A stretch of 64,000 nucleotides of DNA, taken from Flavobacterium azooxidireducens (GTDB lineage Bacteria > Bacteroidota > Bacteroidia > Flavobacteriales > Flavobacteriaceae). Below, piece by piece: positions 36,049-44,853 of this stretch; positions within the stretch are counted from its first letter, which is position 1, and each line of letters starts with the position of its first letter. The notes beneath the pieces were generated by a model. The model saw only the letters and a program-made list of their open reading frames with translations, was not told the DNA's origin and did no database searches. Both the position numbers and the translations under genes were made by a program. The stretch lies in contig NZ_CP096205.1 in assembly GCF_023195775.1 (NCBI RefSeq), forward strand, positions 186,001-250,000, in the 5' to 3' direction.

Positions 36049-36228
36049 ATGAAAAACAATCAAAACAAAAAGTGGGAAAATTTGACGACGTTCAATAATC
36101 ATTGGTCTTTTCAATGTTTTATTAAAAATAGCGTAAGTTCAAAAAATACTTTAAATTTTGACAATTCAGAAAATTCCAAAATGTTTCATGAAAAACTGCA
36201 AATAATTTTTGCAAATATTCGGGTTTGA
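36049..36228 (+). CDS. possible 59-residue leader protein upstream of speA
   Basis: An open frame of 59 codons (MKNNQNKKWENLTTFNNHWS...) with a proper ATG and a TGA stop, ending 54 bases before speA. It is Asn/Lys/Phe-rich and has no recognised family. The ATG is only 5 bases after the -7 box, so the transcript would be nearly leaderless for this frame. It may be a real small protein, or the region may be a noncoding leader RNA for speA that happens to be open. Confidence 0.4.
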   Translation: MKNNQNKKWENLTTFNNHWSFQCFIKNSVSSKNTLNFDNSENSKMFHEKLQIIFANIRV

Positions 36229-36270
36229 AATTTAGATTAATTATTTTTTACTTTACTTTTAATCTAAATT
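36229..36270. promoter_or_regulatory. hairpin in the speA leader
   Basis: AATTTAGATTAA (36229-36240) and its exact reverse complement TTAATCTAAATT (36259-36270), with an 18-base loop, end 12 bases before the speA start. There is no T-run. In RNA it could mask the ribosome-binding region; as DNA it could be an operator. Confidence 0.55.
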
Positions 36271-36282
36271 ACTGAAATCTAA

Positions 36283-37683
36283 ATGAATACTAAATATTTC
36301 GACTTAATCAATCAAACGTTTTACTTTCCACAAGAAGAGTTTACACTTAATAAAGATAATCTTCAATTTCACCAAATCGATTTGATGAAAATTGTGGAAC
36401 AATACGGAACACCATTAAAGTTTACGTATTTGCCGCAAATTTCTAACAACATCAACCGTGCAAAAGGTTGGTTTAGAAAAGCGATGGAGAAAAATAAGTA
36501 CGATGCAAAATACTATTATTGTTATTGTACAAAAAGTTCGCACTTTAGTTTTATTATGAATGAAGCGTTTAAAAACAACATTCACATTGAAACGTCTTCG
36601 GCTTTTGATATTGATATTGTAGAAAATTTGATGGCGGAAGGAAAAATCAACAAAAATACCTACGTAGTTTGCAACGGTTTTAAACGCGAACAATACATTG
36701 AAAACATTGCCCGCCTAATCAACAACGGCCACAACAAAACAATTCCTGTTATTGATAATTATGAAGAGTTGGATTTACTTCAGGAAAAAATTGATGGTAA
36801 ATTCAAAATCGGAATCAGAATTGCAGCCGAAGAAGAACCAAAATTTGAGTTTTATACCTCTCGTTTGGGAATTGGTTACAAAAACATCGTTCCTTTTTAC
36901 AGAAAACAGATTGAGGAAAATAAAAATGTGGAATTAAAAATGCTTCACTTTTTTATTAATACCGGTATTCGCGACACAGCCTATTATTGGAATGAGTTAT
37001 TAAAGTGTATGAAAGTGTATGTGGCATTAAAAAAAGAATGTCCAACATTAGATAGTTTGAATATTGGTGGTGGTTTTCCTATCAAAAATTCATTAGCATT
37101 TGAATACGATTACCAATATATGATTGACGAAATTATCAATCAAATTAAAATTTCGTGTGAAGAAGCGGAAGTGGATGTTCCTAACATTTTTACTGAATTT
37201 GGTTCGTTTACTGTTGGTGAAAGCGGAGGAGCGATTTACCAAGTTTTATACCAAAAACAACAAAATGATCGTGAAAAATGGAATATGATTGATTCGTCTT
37301 TCATCACCACTTTACCGGATACGTGGGCCATCAACAAACGTTTTGTGATGTTGGCTATCAACCGTTGGAATGACACTTACGAACGGGTTTTATTAGGTGG
37401 ATTAACTTGTGATAGCGACGATTATTACAACTCCGAACAAAATATGAACGCCGTTTATTTACCTAAATACAACAAAGAAAAACCATTGTACATTGGATTT
37501 TTCAATACCGGAGCTTATCAAGAAACCATTGGAGGTTTTGGCGGTTTACACCACTGTTTGATTCCGCAGCCAAAGCACATTTTGATTGACCGTGATGAAA
37601 ACGGAATTCTGGCAACCGAAGTATTTTCTGAACAACAAAGTGCAGAGCAAGTACTATCAATTTTGGGCTACGAGAAAAAATAA
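36283..37683 (+). CDS. speA: arginine decarboxylase (biosynthetic)
   Basis: PLP-dependent enzyme making agmatine from arginine, the first step of polyamine synthesis by this route. The 466-residue protein is the short Bacteroidota form: the PLP lysine is probably in YYYCYCTKSSHFSFIM, with the specificity and phosphate-binding segments IETSSAFDID, LNIGGGFPIKNS and the C-terminal CDSDDYYN, which matches the cysteine-aspartate motif of alanine-racemase-fold decarboxylases. It is preceded by a long leader with a hairpin and followed at 89 bases by the deoxyhypusine-synthase-like gene. An agmatinase gene is not next to it. Confidence 0.92.
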   Translation: MNTKYFDLINQTFYFPQEEFTLNKDNLQFHQIDLMKIVEQYGTPLKFTYLPQISNNINRAKGWFRKAMEKNKYDAKYYYCYCTKSSHFSFIMNEAFKNNIHIETSSAFDIDIVENLMAEGKINKNTYVVCNGFKREQYIENIARLINNGHNKTIPVIDNYEELDLLQEKIDGKFKIGIRIAAEEEPKFEFYTSRLGIGYKNIVPFYRKQIEENKNVELKMLHFFINTGIRDTAYYWNELLKCMKVYVALKKECPTLDSLNIGGGFPIKNSLAFEYDYQYMIDEIINQIKISCEEAEVDVPNIFTEFGSFTVGESGGAIYQVLYQKQQNDREKWNMIDSSFITTLPDTWAINKRFVMLAINRWNDTYERVLLGGLTCDSDDYYNSEQNMNAVYLPKYNKEKPLYIGFFNTGAYQETIGGFGGLHHCLIPQPKHILIDRDENGILATEVFSEQQSAEQVLSILGYEKK

Positions 37684-37772
37684 CATTTTTTGTTCTAAAA
37701 AGAGTTTTTCTTTTCAAAAAAAAGGTTTTTCTTTGAACCATCATATTACGAATACAATTTAAGAATTATAAA

Positions 37773-38747
37773 ATGAGTAAAGGACCTATCAGTCAATTTA
37801 TTGAAAAAAATTACCTTCATTTCAATGCTGCTGCTCTTGTTGATGCTGCCAAAGGATATGAACAACATTTGCTAGAAAACGGAAAAATGATGATTACACT
37901 TGCCGGAGCAATGAGTACGGCTGAGTTGGGAAAATCATTAGCTGAAATGATCCGTCAAGACAAAGTGCATATCATTTCGTGTACGGGTGCAAATTTGGAA
38001 GAAGATATCATGAATTTGGTCGCTCATAATTCATACAAAAGAGTTCCGAATTACCGTGATTTGAGTCCTGAAGATGAATGGGATTTACTTGAAAATCACT
38101 ACAATAGAGTTACCGATACGTGTATTCCTGAAGAAGAAGCGTTCCGTAGATTACAATCGCATTTATTTGACATTTGGAACAATGCTGATTCAAAAGGAGA
38201 ACGTTATTTTCCACATGAATTTATGTATCAAATGATTAATTCTGGTGTTTTAAAACAATATTACGAAATTGATCCAAAAGATTCTTGGATGGTTGCTGCG
38301 GCGGAGAAAAATTTACCAATTGTCGTTCCAGGATGGGAAGACAGCACGATGGGAAATATTTTCGCTTCCTATTGCATCAAAGGAACTTTTAAACCGACCA
38401 CGATGAAAAGTGGAATTGAATATATGATGTGGTTGGCCGATTGGTATCCAAAAAATTCAACCGGAAAAGGAGTTGGTTTCTTCCAAATTGGTGGAGGAAT
38501 TGCAGGTGATTTCCCGATTTGTGTGGTTCCAATGTTATACCAAGATATGGAAATGCATGATGTTCCGTTTTGGAGTTATTTTTGCCAAATTTCTGATTCA
38601 ACCACCAGTTACGGATCGTATTCAGGAGCAGTTCCGAATGAAAAAATTACGTGGGGAAAATTAGATATTGCCACACCCAAATTTATTATAGAATCCGATG
38701 CAACCATTGTTGCCCCATTAATATTTGCTTACTTACTTGATTTATAA
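37773..38747 (+). CDS. deoxyhypusine synthase-family protein
   Basis: A 324-residue NAD-binding protein of the deoxyhypusine/homospermidine synthase family. Family markers include MMITLAGAMSTAELG, IISCTGANLEEDIMNLVAHN and the C-terminal SYSGAVPNEKITWGKL. The catalytic lysine of deoxyhypusine synthase, in (S/T)WGK, is present. The active-site KHH segment of the eukaryotic enzyme, after GGG, is replaced: here the sequence is GGGIAGDFPICVV. Bacteria have no eIF5A, so the usual product is excluded; relatives are thought to make homospermidine or other polyamines. Its position after speA supports a polyamine role. Confidence 0.85.
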   Translation: MSKGPISQFIEKNYLHFNAAALVDAAKGYEQHLLENGKMMITLAGAMSTAELGKSLAEMIRQDKVHIISCTGANLEEDIMNLVAHNSYKRVPNYRDLSPEDEWDLLENHYNRVTDTCIPEEEAFRRLQSHLFDIWNNADSKGERYFPHEFMYQMINSGVLKQYYEIDPKDSWMVAAAEKNLPIVVPGWEDSTMGNIFASYCIKGTFKPTTMKSGIEYMMWLADWYPKNSTGKGVGFFQIGGGIAGDFPICVVPMLYQDMEMHDVPFWSYFCQISDSTTSYGSYSGAVPNEKITWGKLDIATPKFIIESDATIVAPLIFAYLLDL

Positions 38748-38758
38748 CAGATTTTTTT

Positions 38759-39202
38759 ATGAGAAGAATTATTGTTGACTATGCTAAACTAACGAATGAT
38801 ATTCTTTCGATGCTTGTGGAAAAATTTCCTGATGGCTACGAGGATAACGACATTATTCGCTTTAGAAATGCCCAAAACGAACTAATTGAAGCGGTTGAAG
38901 TTCGTACAGAAGACACCATCTATTTGGTGAAAGTCAGTAAAAAACTTGCCACCCGTATTGAGAATTTTGAAGAAGATGAAGATTTGGATGTAGAAGTTGA
39001 AACTATCGCACCGGTTAAAGGTCTTGATTTAGATGATGACATTGATGAAGTAGATGTGGACGAAGAAGATGACGACGCCCCTTCTGATGATGATGTAGAA
39101 ATTGATCCTTTAAAAGATTCCGGTGGTTCTGACGACGACGATGACGACGATGATTTTGAAGACGAACCTTCTGATGAAGACGACGAAGAAGAAGAATACT
39201 AA
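38759..39202 (+). CDS. conserved protein with long acidic tail
   Basis: A 147-residue protein. The first 75 residues form a small alpha/beta part (MRRIIVDYAKLTNDILSMLV..., then IYLVKVSKKLATRIENFEED), and residues from about 75 on are almost only Asp and Glu, with runs of up to eight Asp codons made from GAC/GAT repeats. Such acidic tails occur in Flavobacteria next to a folded N-terminal domain and may mimic nucleic acid or bind basic proteins. I recognise no enzymatic motif; homologues annotated as DNA primase would be misnamed. It lies 11 bases after the previous gene. Confidence 0.75.
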   Translation: MRRIIVDYAKLTNDILSMLVEKFPDGYEDNDIIRFRNAQNELIEAVEVRTEDTIYLVKVSKKLATRIENFEEDEDLDVEVETIAPVKGLDLDDDIDEVDVDEEDDDAPSDDDVEIDPLKDSGGSDDDDDDDDFEDEPSDEDDEEEEY

Positions 39203-39206
39203 AAAT

Positions 39207-39232
39207 TTGAGCTCCATTTGGGGCTCTTTTTT
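39207..39232. terminator. hairpin between acidic-tail protein and birA
   Basis: GAGCTCC, ATTT, GGGGCTC form a 4-6 bp stem followed by six T residues on the plus strand, between the convergent genes. Confidence 0.75.
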
Positions 39233-39233
39233 A

Positions 39234-39962
39234 TTAATACAACATCTTAATTTCTTTAATTCCAAAGGAAACGATTGAATCATCTTCCAACAAAACATTC
39301 AATAAACCTTCATGGGAAACATTTTGAATAATACCCATAAACTTCTCCTCTTTTGTATTTTCAAAAGCTATTGGAACTCCAATTTTGAATAATTTTTGAT
39401 GATATAAATTCCAAATAAAATCGGTCTGCGTCGTAATTTTTAAAACAAATTGTTTGATGGATTGACAAAGTTCTTGCAATAATTCATCTAAATCATAATC
39501 AAATCCTGTTTTCAGTTTTAAAGAGGAAGCATTTGGAACATTTTCAAACATCATTTGATTTATATTTAACCCAATTCCAACAATAGAAAAAACTTCTCCG
39601 TCTGATTTAAAACTGTTTTCAATCAAAATACCTCCAATTTTGTGATTACCTGACATAATGTCGTTTGGCCATTTGATTGTGACTGAAGGAATTTTATATT
39701 TTTCCAAAACAGAAATAATTGCCAAAGAAACAACAATATTTAACGTATAAAGTTGTTTAACATCTACAATTAAATCACGTATTAAAACACTAAATGTCAA
39801 GTTCTTACCCGATTCCGAAACCCAAACCGAACCCATTTGACCTTTTCCGTTGGTTTGACTTTTTGACATCACAACCGTAAAATTTGTCACCACTTGTTTG
39901 GCTATCAACTCCTTTAAATAGTCGTTTGTAGAATTAATGGCACTCAGTTTGATGATATCCAT
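39234..39962 (-). CDS. birA: biotin-[acetyl-CoA-carboxylase] ligase
   Basis: Joins biotin to the carrier lysine of biotin-dependent carboxylases, through biotinyl-AMP. The 242-residue protein has the catalytic domain only, with no N-terminal DNA-binding domain, so it is not a repressor. Recognised segments are LSAINSTNDYLKELI, the biotinyl-AMP loop NGKGQMGSVWVSESGKNL (usually GRGRxGRxW) and IKWPNDIMSGNHKIGGILIE. A small C-terminal SH3-like part follows. Divergent from rsfS. Confidence 0.92.
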   Translation of the reverse strand: MDIIKLSAINSTNDYLKELIAKQVVTNFTVVMSKSQTNGKGQMGSVWVSESGKNLTFSVLIRDLIVDVKQLYTLNIVVSLAIISVLEKYKIPSVTIKWPNDIMSGNHKIGGILIENSFKSDGEVFSIVGIGLNINQMMFENVPNASSLKLKTGFDYDLDELLQELCQSIKQFVLKITTQTDFIWNLYHQKLFKIGVPIAFENTKEEKFMGIIQNVSHEGLLNVLLEDDSIVSFGIKEIKMLY

Positions 39963-40028
39963 AGAAATAAATTATATAAAAATCGTTCTAAAGTTGTGTT
40001 AAGCTTCAAAAATAAACACAATTTTTGA

Positions 40029-40036
40029 TAACTTTG
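40029..40036 (+). promoter_or_regulatory. -7 box for rsfS
   Basis: TAACTTTG fits the TAnnTTTG consensus, 20 bases before the ATG; the -33 element is unclear. Confidence 0.5.
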
Positions 40037-40056
40037 CGAAAATATTAAATTAGTAA

Positions 40057-40428
40057 ATGGCGAACAAGAAAGTTAGTAAAGATGAATTGTTAATAAACAT
40101 CATCAAAGGAATAGAAGAAGTTAAGGGAAATGACATCGACATTTTAGATTTACGAGAAATCGAAAATACTGTTTGCGATTACTTTATCATTTGCAACGGT
40201 AACTCCAATACACAAGTTAATGCTATCGTTAACTCAGTTCAAAAAACAGTTTCTAAGGAATTAAAAGATAAACCTTGGCATGTGGAAGGTTCAGACAATG
40301 CCGAATGGGTTTTGATGGATTATGTGGACATAGTTGTTCATGTTTTTCAAAAGCACGTGCGTGAATTTTATAATATCGAAGGATTGTGGGGCGATGCTAA
40401 AATCACCACGATTCCAAACAAAGTTTAA
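40057..40428 (+). CDS. rsfS: ribosomal silencing factor
   Basis: Binds ribosomal protein L14 and blocks subunit joining in stationary phase. The 123-residue protein has the whole DUF143 domain: IDILDLREIENTVCDYFIIC, the centre with KPWHVEGSDNAEWVLMDYVD, and the typical VVHVFQKHVREFYNIEGLWG ending. It is followed at 25 bases by ftsH, and is probably co-transcribed with it, an arrangement seen in other Bacteroidota. Confidence 0.96.
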   Translation: MANKKVSKDELLINIIKGIEEVKGNDIDILDLREIENTVCDYFIICNGNSNTQVNAIVNSVQKTVSKELKDKPWHVEGSDNAEWVLMDYVDIVVHVFQKHVREFYNIEGLWGDAKITTIPNKV

Positions 40429-40453
40429 AAATTGCTAAAGAAGAAAACTCATA

Positions 40454-42409
40454 ATGTCAAAAGAAAATAATTCTACACCAAACCCGAATAAATTTAAATT
40501 TAATCCTTGGCTGGTTTATTTTATCGTTGCCGGTATTTTTATTTTTATCAGTATTATTTCCGGTGGAAGTTCATTTCAAGAACCAGGAAAATTAACCATT
40601 TCTAAATTCAATGAATACCTTGAAAAAGGTGAAATTGAAAAAGTTTTGGTTTACAGCAAAGGTGAAAATCTGAGCGAAGCCGAAATTTATATTACCAAAG
40701 AAGCTCTTAAAGACAAAAAACACAAAGACATTGTAAATGACGTTTTAGGTCGCGAAAACAAAGGAGCACACTATCTTTTACCAAATATTGGTGATGTAAA
40801 ATTGTTTCAAGACAAACTTGAATTAGCTAAAAAAGAAAACAAATTAGCCGATTATAATTATTTGGTAAAAAGCAATTGGTCTGGAATATTAATTAATTTC
40901 TTACCAATCATTTTAATCATTGTCATTTGGATTATCATCATGCGAAGAATGTCTGGTGGTGGTGCCGGAGGAGGTGGTGGACAAATCTTCAACATTGGAA
41001 AATCGAGAGCAAAATTGTTTGACGAAAAAACCGATGTAAAGGTTACTTTCAAAGACGTTGCCGGATTAGAAGGAGCGAAAGAAGAAGTGCAAGAAATTGT
41101 AGAGTTCCTTAAAAACCCAGAAAAATATACCAATTTAGGAGGAAAAATACCAAAAGGAGCTTTACTTGTTGGACCTCCAGGAACAGGAAAAACCTTGTTA
41201 GCCAAGGCGGTTGCCGGTGAAGCAAAAGTGCCATTTTTCTCGTTATCCGGTTCAGATTTCGTAGAAATGTTTGTGGGTGTTGGTGCTTCCAGAGTAAGAG
41301 ATTTATTCAAACAAGCAAAAGACAAGTCGCCAGCAATCATTTTTATTGATGAAATTGATGCCGTGGGTCGTGCTCGTGGAAAAAACAACATGTCTGGTTC
41401 TAATGATGAAAGAGAAAACACATTAAATCAATTACTTACCGAAATGGATGGTTTTGGAACCAACACAAATGTGATTGTGTTAGCAGCAACCAACCGTGCC
41501 GATGTATTAGATAAAGCATTAATGAGAGCAGGTCGTTTTGACCGTCAGATCTATGTTGATTTACCGGATATTCGTGAGCGTAAAGAAATTTTTGAAGTTC
41601 ACTTAGCTCCGTTGAAAAAAGTTGAAGGTTTAGATACCGAATTTTTAGCGAAACAAACACCTGGTTTTTCCGGTGCTGATATTGCGAATGTTTGTAATGA
41701 AGCCGCTTTGATTGCTGCCAGAAACAACAAAACTGCAGTGGACAAACAAGACTTCTTGGATGCTGTTGACAGAATTGTTGGCGGATTAGAAAAGAAAAAT
41801 AAAATTGTTACACCGGCAGAAAAGAGAGCTATTGCAACCCACGAAGCAGGTCATGCAACCGTGAGTTGGATGCTGGAACATGCTGCTCCTTTAGTAAAAG
41901 TAACCATTGTTCCTAGAGGGCAAAGTTTAGGTGCGGCTTGGTATTTACCGGAAGAACGACTAATCGTTCGCCCGGATCAAATGCTGGACGAAATGTGTGC
42001 AACCATGGGCGGAAGAGCCGCAGAAAAAGTAATTTTTGATACTATTTCTACCGGAGCATTAAGCGATTTGGAAAAAGTAACTAAACAAGCTCGTGCGATG
42101 GTTACAATTTATGGTTTGAATGATAAATTAGGAAATATTACGTACTATGATTCATCAGGTCAAAGTGAATATAATTTCTCAAAACCTTATTCTGAAGAAA
42201 CTGCAGTTACGATAGACAAAGAAATTTCAGGATTAATTGAAAGCCAATACCAAAGAGCAATCAAATTATTAGAGGAAAACAAAGATAAATTAATTCAATT
42301 AGCCGACATTTTAATTGAAAAAGAAGTGATTTTTAAAGACGATTTAGAAGCAATTTTCGGCAAAAGACCTTATGGTGATGATAGCCACGTTTCTGTTGGA
42401 GTGGAATAA
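40454..42409 (+). CDS. ftsH: ATP-dependent zinc metalloprotease FtsH
   Basis: Membrane-anchored AAA protease that degrades misfolded membrane proteins and some cytosolic regulators. The 651-residue protein has two transmembrane helices (about residues 14-34 and 148-164), a periplasmic domain between them, a Gly-rich linker, the AAA domain with Walker A GPPGTGKT (about residue 239) and Walker [10 protein letters not shown], the arginine-finger segment RAGRFDR, and the zinc site HEAGH (about residues 463-467). A terminator follows directly. Confidence 0.98.
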   Translation: MSKENNSTPNPNKFKFNPWLVYFIVAGIFIFISIISGGSSFQEPGKLTISKFNEYLEKGEIEKVLVYSKGENLSEAEIYITKEALKDKKHKDIVNDVLGRENKGAHYLLPNIGDVKLFQDKLELAKKENKLADYNYLVKSNWSGILINFLPIILIIVIWIIIMRRMSGGGAGGGGGQIFNIGKSRAKLFDEKTDVKVTFKDVAGLEGAKEEVQEIVEFLKNPEKYTNLGGKIPKGALLVGPPGTGKTLLAKAVAGEAKVPFFSLSGSDFVEMFVGVGASRVRDLFKQAKDKSPAIIFIDEIDAVGRARGKNNMSGSNDERENTLNQLLTEMDGFGTNTNVIVLAATNRADVLDKALMRAGRFDRQIYVDLPDIRERKEIFEVHLAPLKKVEGLDTEFLAKQTPGFSGADIANVCNEAALIAARNNKTAVDKQDFLDAVDRIVGGLEKKNKIVTPAEKRAIATHEAGHATVSWMLEHAAPLVKVTIVPRGQSLGAAWYLPEERLIVRPDQMLDEMCATMGGRAAEKVIFDTISTGALSDLEKVTKQARAMVTIYGLNDKLGNITYYDSSGQSEYNFSKPYSEETAVTIDKEISGLIESQYQRAIKLLEENKDKLIQLADILIEKEVIFKDDLEAIFGKRPYGDDSHVSVGVE

Positions 42410-42440
42410 ATTTCTTTATTTTCATCAAAAAACATAAAAA

Positions 42441-42477
42441 ACTCAATTCAATATCACTTTTGAATTGAGTTTTTTTT
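42441..42477 (+). terminator. ftsH terminator
   Basis: ACTCAATTCAA (42441-42451), loop of 8, TTGAATTGAGT (42460-42470), then eight T residues: a perfect 11-bp stem, a textbook factor-independent terminator. Confidence 0.92.
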
Positions 42478-42484
42478 ATCTTTG
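42477..42484 (+). promoter_or_regulatory. -7 box for the LUD/cdsA/psd operon
   Basis: TATCTTTG fits TAnnTTTG, directly after the ftsH terminator and 40 bases before the next ATG; the -33 partner is weak. Confidence 0.55.
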
Positions 42485-42524
42485 AACGATTTCAATTACG
42501 AATTGCAGAATTGTTTAAAAAAGT

Positions 42525-43127
42525 ATGAGTCTTTTTAAAAAATTATTTGGTGCCGGAAACGATTCTTCTGATGAAAATAAGGAGAAAGATGCGAGTCCGT
42601 TTAATCCCGAATCCAAAATTCCTGTGGACGAGATGTTTACTTTCAATTTTAAAAAAAATGGAGGTAAATTTTTGTATTGTGAAAATTTAGAAGAAGTAAA
42701 CGAACAGTTTCTTAACATCCTTGAAGAAAATGATTGGTTTGAATGCGAAGCAGTTTGCTATGAGCCAAAACTGTATCACTTTTTAGATGATAATAGATTG
42801 ACTTACAAAAACACAGCCAGTCCAAAATTCCTTTTAGCCAGTTGCGAAAATTTAATTGCAGATGAAGGCTCGGTTTTATTAACATCCAACCAGATTAAAC
42901 AAAATAAACCCCACGAATTACCGGCAAACATTGTTGTTTTTGCAACGACAAGTCAGATTTTAGAAAGCAAAAGCGACGGTTTAAGAGAAATTAAAAAACG
43001 CTACGACAAAGATTATCCAACTAATATCACCACTATAAAATATTTTGAAAAAGCAAAAGAAGAAGATTTTCTTCATTATGGAAGTGCAGCCAAAAACCTG
43101 TACCTCTTGCTTTTAGAAGATCTATAA
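42525..43127 (+). CDS. LUD-domain (LutC/YkgG-like) protein
   Basis: A 200-residue cytosolic protein. The LUD fold is recognised from GSVLLTSNQIKQNKPHELPA and NIVVFATTSQILESKSDGLRE, which correspond to the conserved strand-turn-helix of LutC (lactate utilisation) family proteins, but the genes for LutA/LutB are absent, so a role in lactate use is not indicated. Its place at the head of the phospholipid operon (1 base before cdsA) suggests a linked function, not yet known. Confidence 0.75.
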   Translation: MSLFKKLFGAGNDSSDENKEKDASPFNPESKIPVDEMFTFNFKKNGGKFLYCENLEEVNEQFLNILEENDWFECEAVCYEPKLYHFLDDNRLTYKNTASPKFLLASCENLIADEGSVLLTSNQIKQNKPHELPANIVVFATTSQILESKSDGLREIKKRYDKDYPTNITTIKYFEKAKEEDFLHYGSAAKNLYLLLLEDL

Positions 43128-43128
43128 G

Positions 43129-43935
43129 ATGAATGAAACGCTTATAAGAGCTTTATCGGGTGCAGTTTATATTCTTTTACTTTTAAGCTGCATACTTTAT
43201 TCAAACATTACTTTCTACATTTTGTTTGGTCTCTTTTTGGCTCTAGCTGTACTTGAATTTTGTAAATTAGTCAGACTAAATTATGTTGTTCCGCTAATTA
43301 TAGCAATATTTAGTTATGTTATTTTTTATAATACTCCTTTTAATCAAGTATATGATGGAACTATAACTATTATTAGTATACTAGTTTCAATACAATTGGC
43401 ATTTTTTCTTTTTTCCAAAAAAGAAAAAGCATTCAAAAAGCATGAAAAGTGGTTATATCTAATTGGCTATATCATACTACCTTTTATTATTTTAACAAAA
43501 ATTCCAATTGGTGTTAATGGATATAATCCCAGAATATTAATTGGAATTTTTATTTTGATTTGGACAAATGACACGTTTGCTTATGTGGTAGGAAAGTCAA
43601 TTGGCAAACACAAACTTTTTGAACGCATTTCTCCCAAAAAAACAATTGAGGGATTTTTTGGAGGATTAACCTTCAGTGTTTTAGGCAGTATTGTGATAGC
43701 AAAATTCTTTATCGGAACGTCCAATATCTGGATTTGGATTGGAATAGCGATTTTAGTTAGTATATTTGCAACACTGGGTGATTTAATTCAGTCTAAGTTC
43801 AAAAGGTTAGCCGGAGTGAAAGACAGTGGAAAAATCATGCCCGGTCACGGAGGAATATTAGATCGATTAGACAGTATTATTTACGTGGCACCATTCATTT
43901 TTTTGTTTTACCAAATTTTAAATTATGTTTCATAA
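43129..43935 (+). CDS. cdsA: phosphatidate cytidylyltransferase
   Basis: Makes CDP-diacylglycerol from phosphatidic acid and CTP in the inner membrane. The 268-residue protein has about 7-8 membrane helices and the family signature: ISPKKTIEGFFGG, then GDLIQSKFKRLAGVKDSGKIMPGHGGILDRLDSIIY with the CTP- and metal-binding Asp residues. It overlaps the start of psd by 11 bases, showing translational coupling. Confidence 0.95.
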   Translation: MNETLIRALSGAVYILLLLSCILYSNITFYILFGLFLALAVLEFCKLVRLNYVVPLIIAIFSYVIFYNTPFNQVYDGTITIISILVSIQLAFFLFSKKEKAFKKHEKWLYLIGYIILPFIILTKIPIGVNGYNPRILIGIFILIWTNDTFAYVVGKSIGKHKLFERISPKKTIEGFFGGLTFSVLGSIVIAKFFIGTSNIWIWIGIAILVSIFATLGDLIQSKFKRLAGVKDSGKIMPGHGGILDRLDSIIYVAPFIFLFYQILNYVS

Positions 43936-44575
43936 AGAAGGAGCAAAAATCATTTTAATAGCAACCATTTTTGTGGCGGCTTTGATTTTAGTAGCAGATC
44001 ATTTCATAGCATTAACTTGGTTACGAATGACAATTCAGATTATTGGTTTGATTTTTTTAATTCTAATCTTGCAATTTTTCAGAAATCCAAAAAGAGTTAC
44101 ACCGAATGATGACAATCACGTAATTGCTCCGGTTGATGGAAAAGTAGTTGTGATTGAAGAAGTTTTTGAACCGGAGTATTTTAATGATAAACGACTTCAA
44201 GTTTCAATTTTCATGTCGCCCATCAACGTTCACGTAACGCGTTATGCAGTGAATGGAAAAATAAATTTCAGCAAATATCATCCTGGAAAATACCTCGTTG
44301 CTTGGCATCCAAAAGCAAGCACAGAAAACGAACGAACTACAGTTGTGATTGAAAACCAAAATTTTGGTGAAATACTTTACCGTCAAATTGCAGGTGCTTT
44401 GGCTCGAAGAATCGTAAACTATGCCAAAGAAGGAACGATGGTAAAACAAGGAACTGATGCCGGTTTTATAAAATTTGGTTCAAGAGTAGATTTATTCTTA
44501 CCTTTAGGTACTAAAATAAACGTTAGTTTAAACCAAACCGTAAAAGGCGGAGAAACCGTTGTAGCCGAAAAATAA
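43925..44575 (+). CDS. psd: phosphatidylserine decarboxylase proenzyme
   Basis: Decarboxylates phosphatidylserine to phosphatidylethanolamine. The 216-residue short form has two N-terminal membrane segments, NHVIAPVDGKVVVIEEVFE, the His of INVHVTRYAVNGKI, and the C-terminal segment GFIKFGSRVDLFLPLGTKI, whose Gly-Ser is the expected self-cleavage site that gives the pyruvoyl group. It follows cdsA with an 11-base overlap and precedes the ACBP gene by 1 base. Confidence 0.92.
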   Translation: MFHKEGAKIILIATIFVAALILVADHFIALTWLRMTIQIIGLIFLILILQFFRNPKRVTPNDDNHVIAPVDGKVVVIEEVFEPEYFNDKRLQVSIFMSPINVHVTRYAVNGKINFSKYHPGKYLVAWHPKASTENERTTVVIENQNFGEILYRQIAGALARRIVNYAKEGTMVKQGTDAGFIKFGSRVDLFLPLGTKINVSLNQTVKGGETVVAEK

Positions 44576-44576
44576 A

Positions 44577-44849
44577 ATGGCTGAGAAAGATTTAGATACA
44601 CGCTTTCAGGAAGCTTTTGAAAAAGCATCAAACATGACTGAGCAATTACCTCAGGATGTAATGTTGCGTATTTATGCTTATTACAAACAGGCAACTCATG
44701 ACACAGTTGGCTATAAACAATTGAGCAATAACGATCTGAGAAATGCTTTTAAAACGAATGCTTGGATGCAAATCAGTCATATAACACCCGATGAAGCCAA
44801 AGAACTGTACATCGAAACAATAAATTCATTACTAAATAAAAAAAAATAA
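44577..44849 (+). CDS. acyl-CoA-binding protein
   Basis: A 90-residue four-helix acyl-CoA-binding protein (ACBP). The signature is visible: [18 protein letters not shown], then [20 protein letters not shown] and [13 protein letters not shown]. It binds long-chain acyl-CoA in the cytosol and could deliver acyl groups to phospholipid synthesis, in line with its place in the operon. ACBPs are rare in bacteria outside a few groups, including Bacteroidota. Confidence 0.9.
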   Translation: MAEKDLDTRFQEAFEKASNMTEQLPQDVMLRIYAYYKQATHDTVGYKQLSNNDLRNAFKTNAWMQISHITPDEAKELYIETINSLLNKKK

Positions 44850-44853
44850 TATT

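Noticed and set aside
38759..39202. DNA primase, a name sometimes given to acidic-tail proteins of this type
   Set aside because: No primase fold or zinc finger is visible; the protein is a small domain with an Asp/Glu tail.
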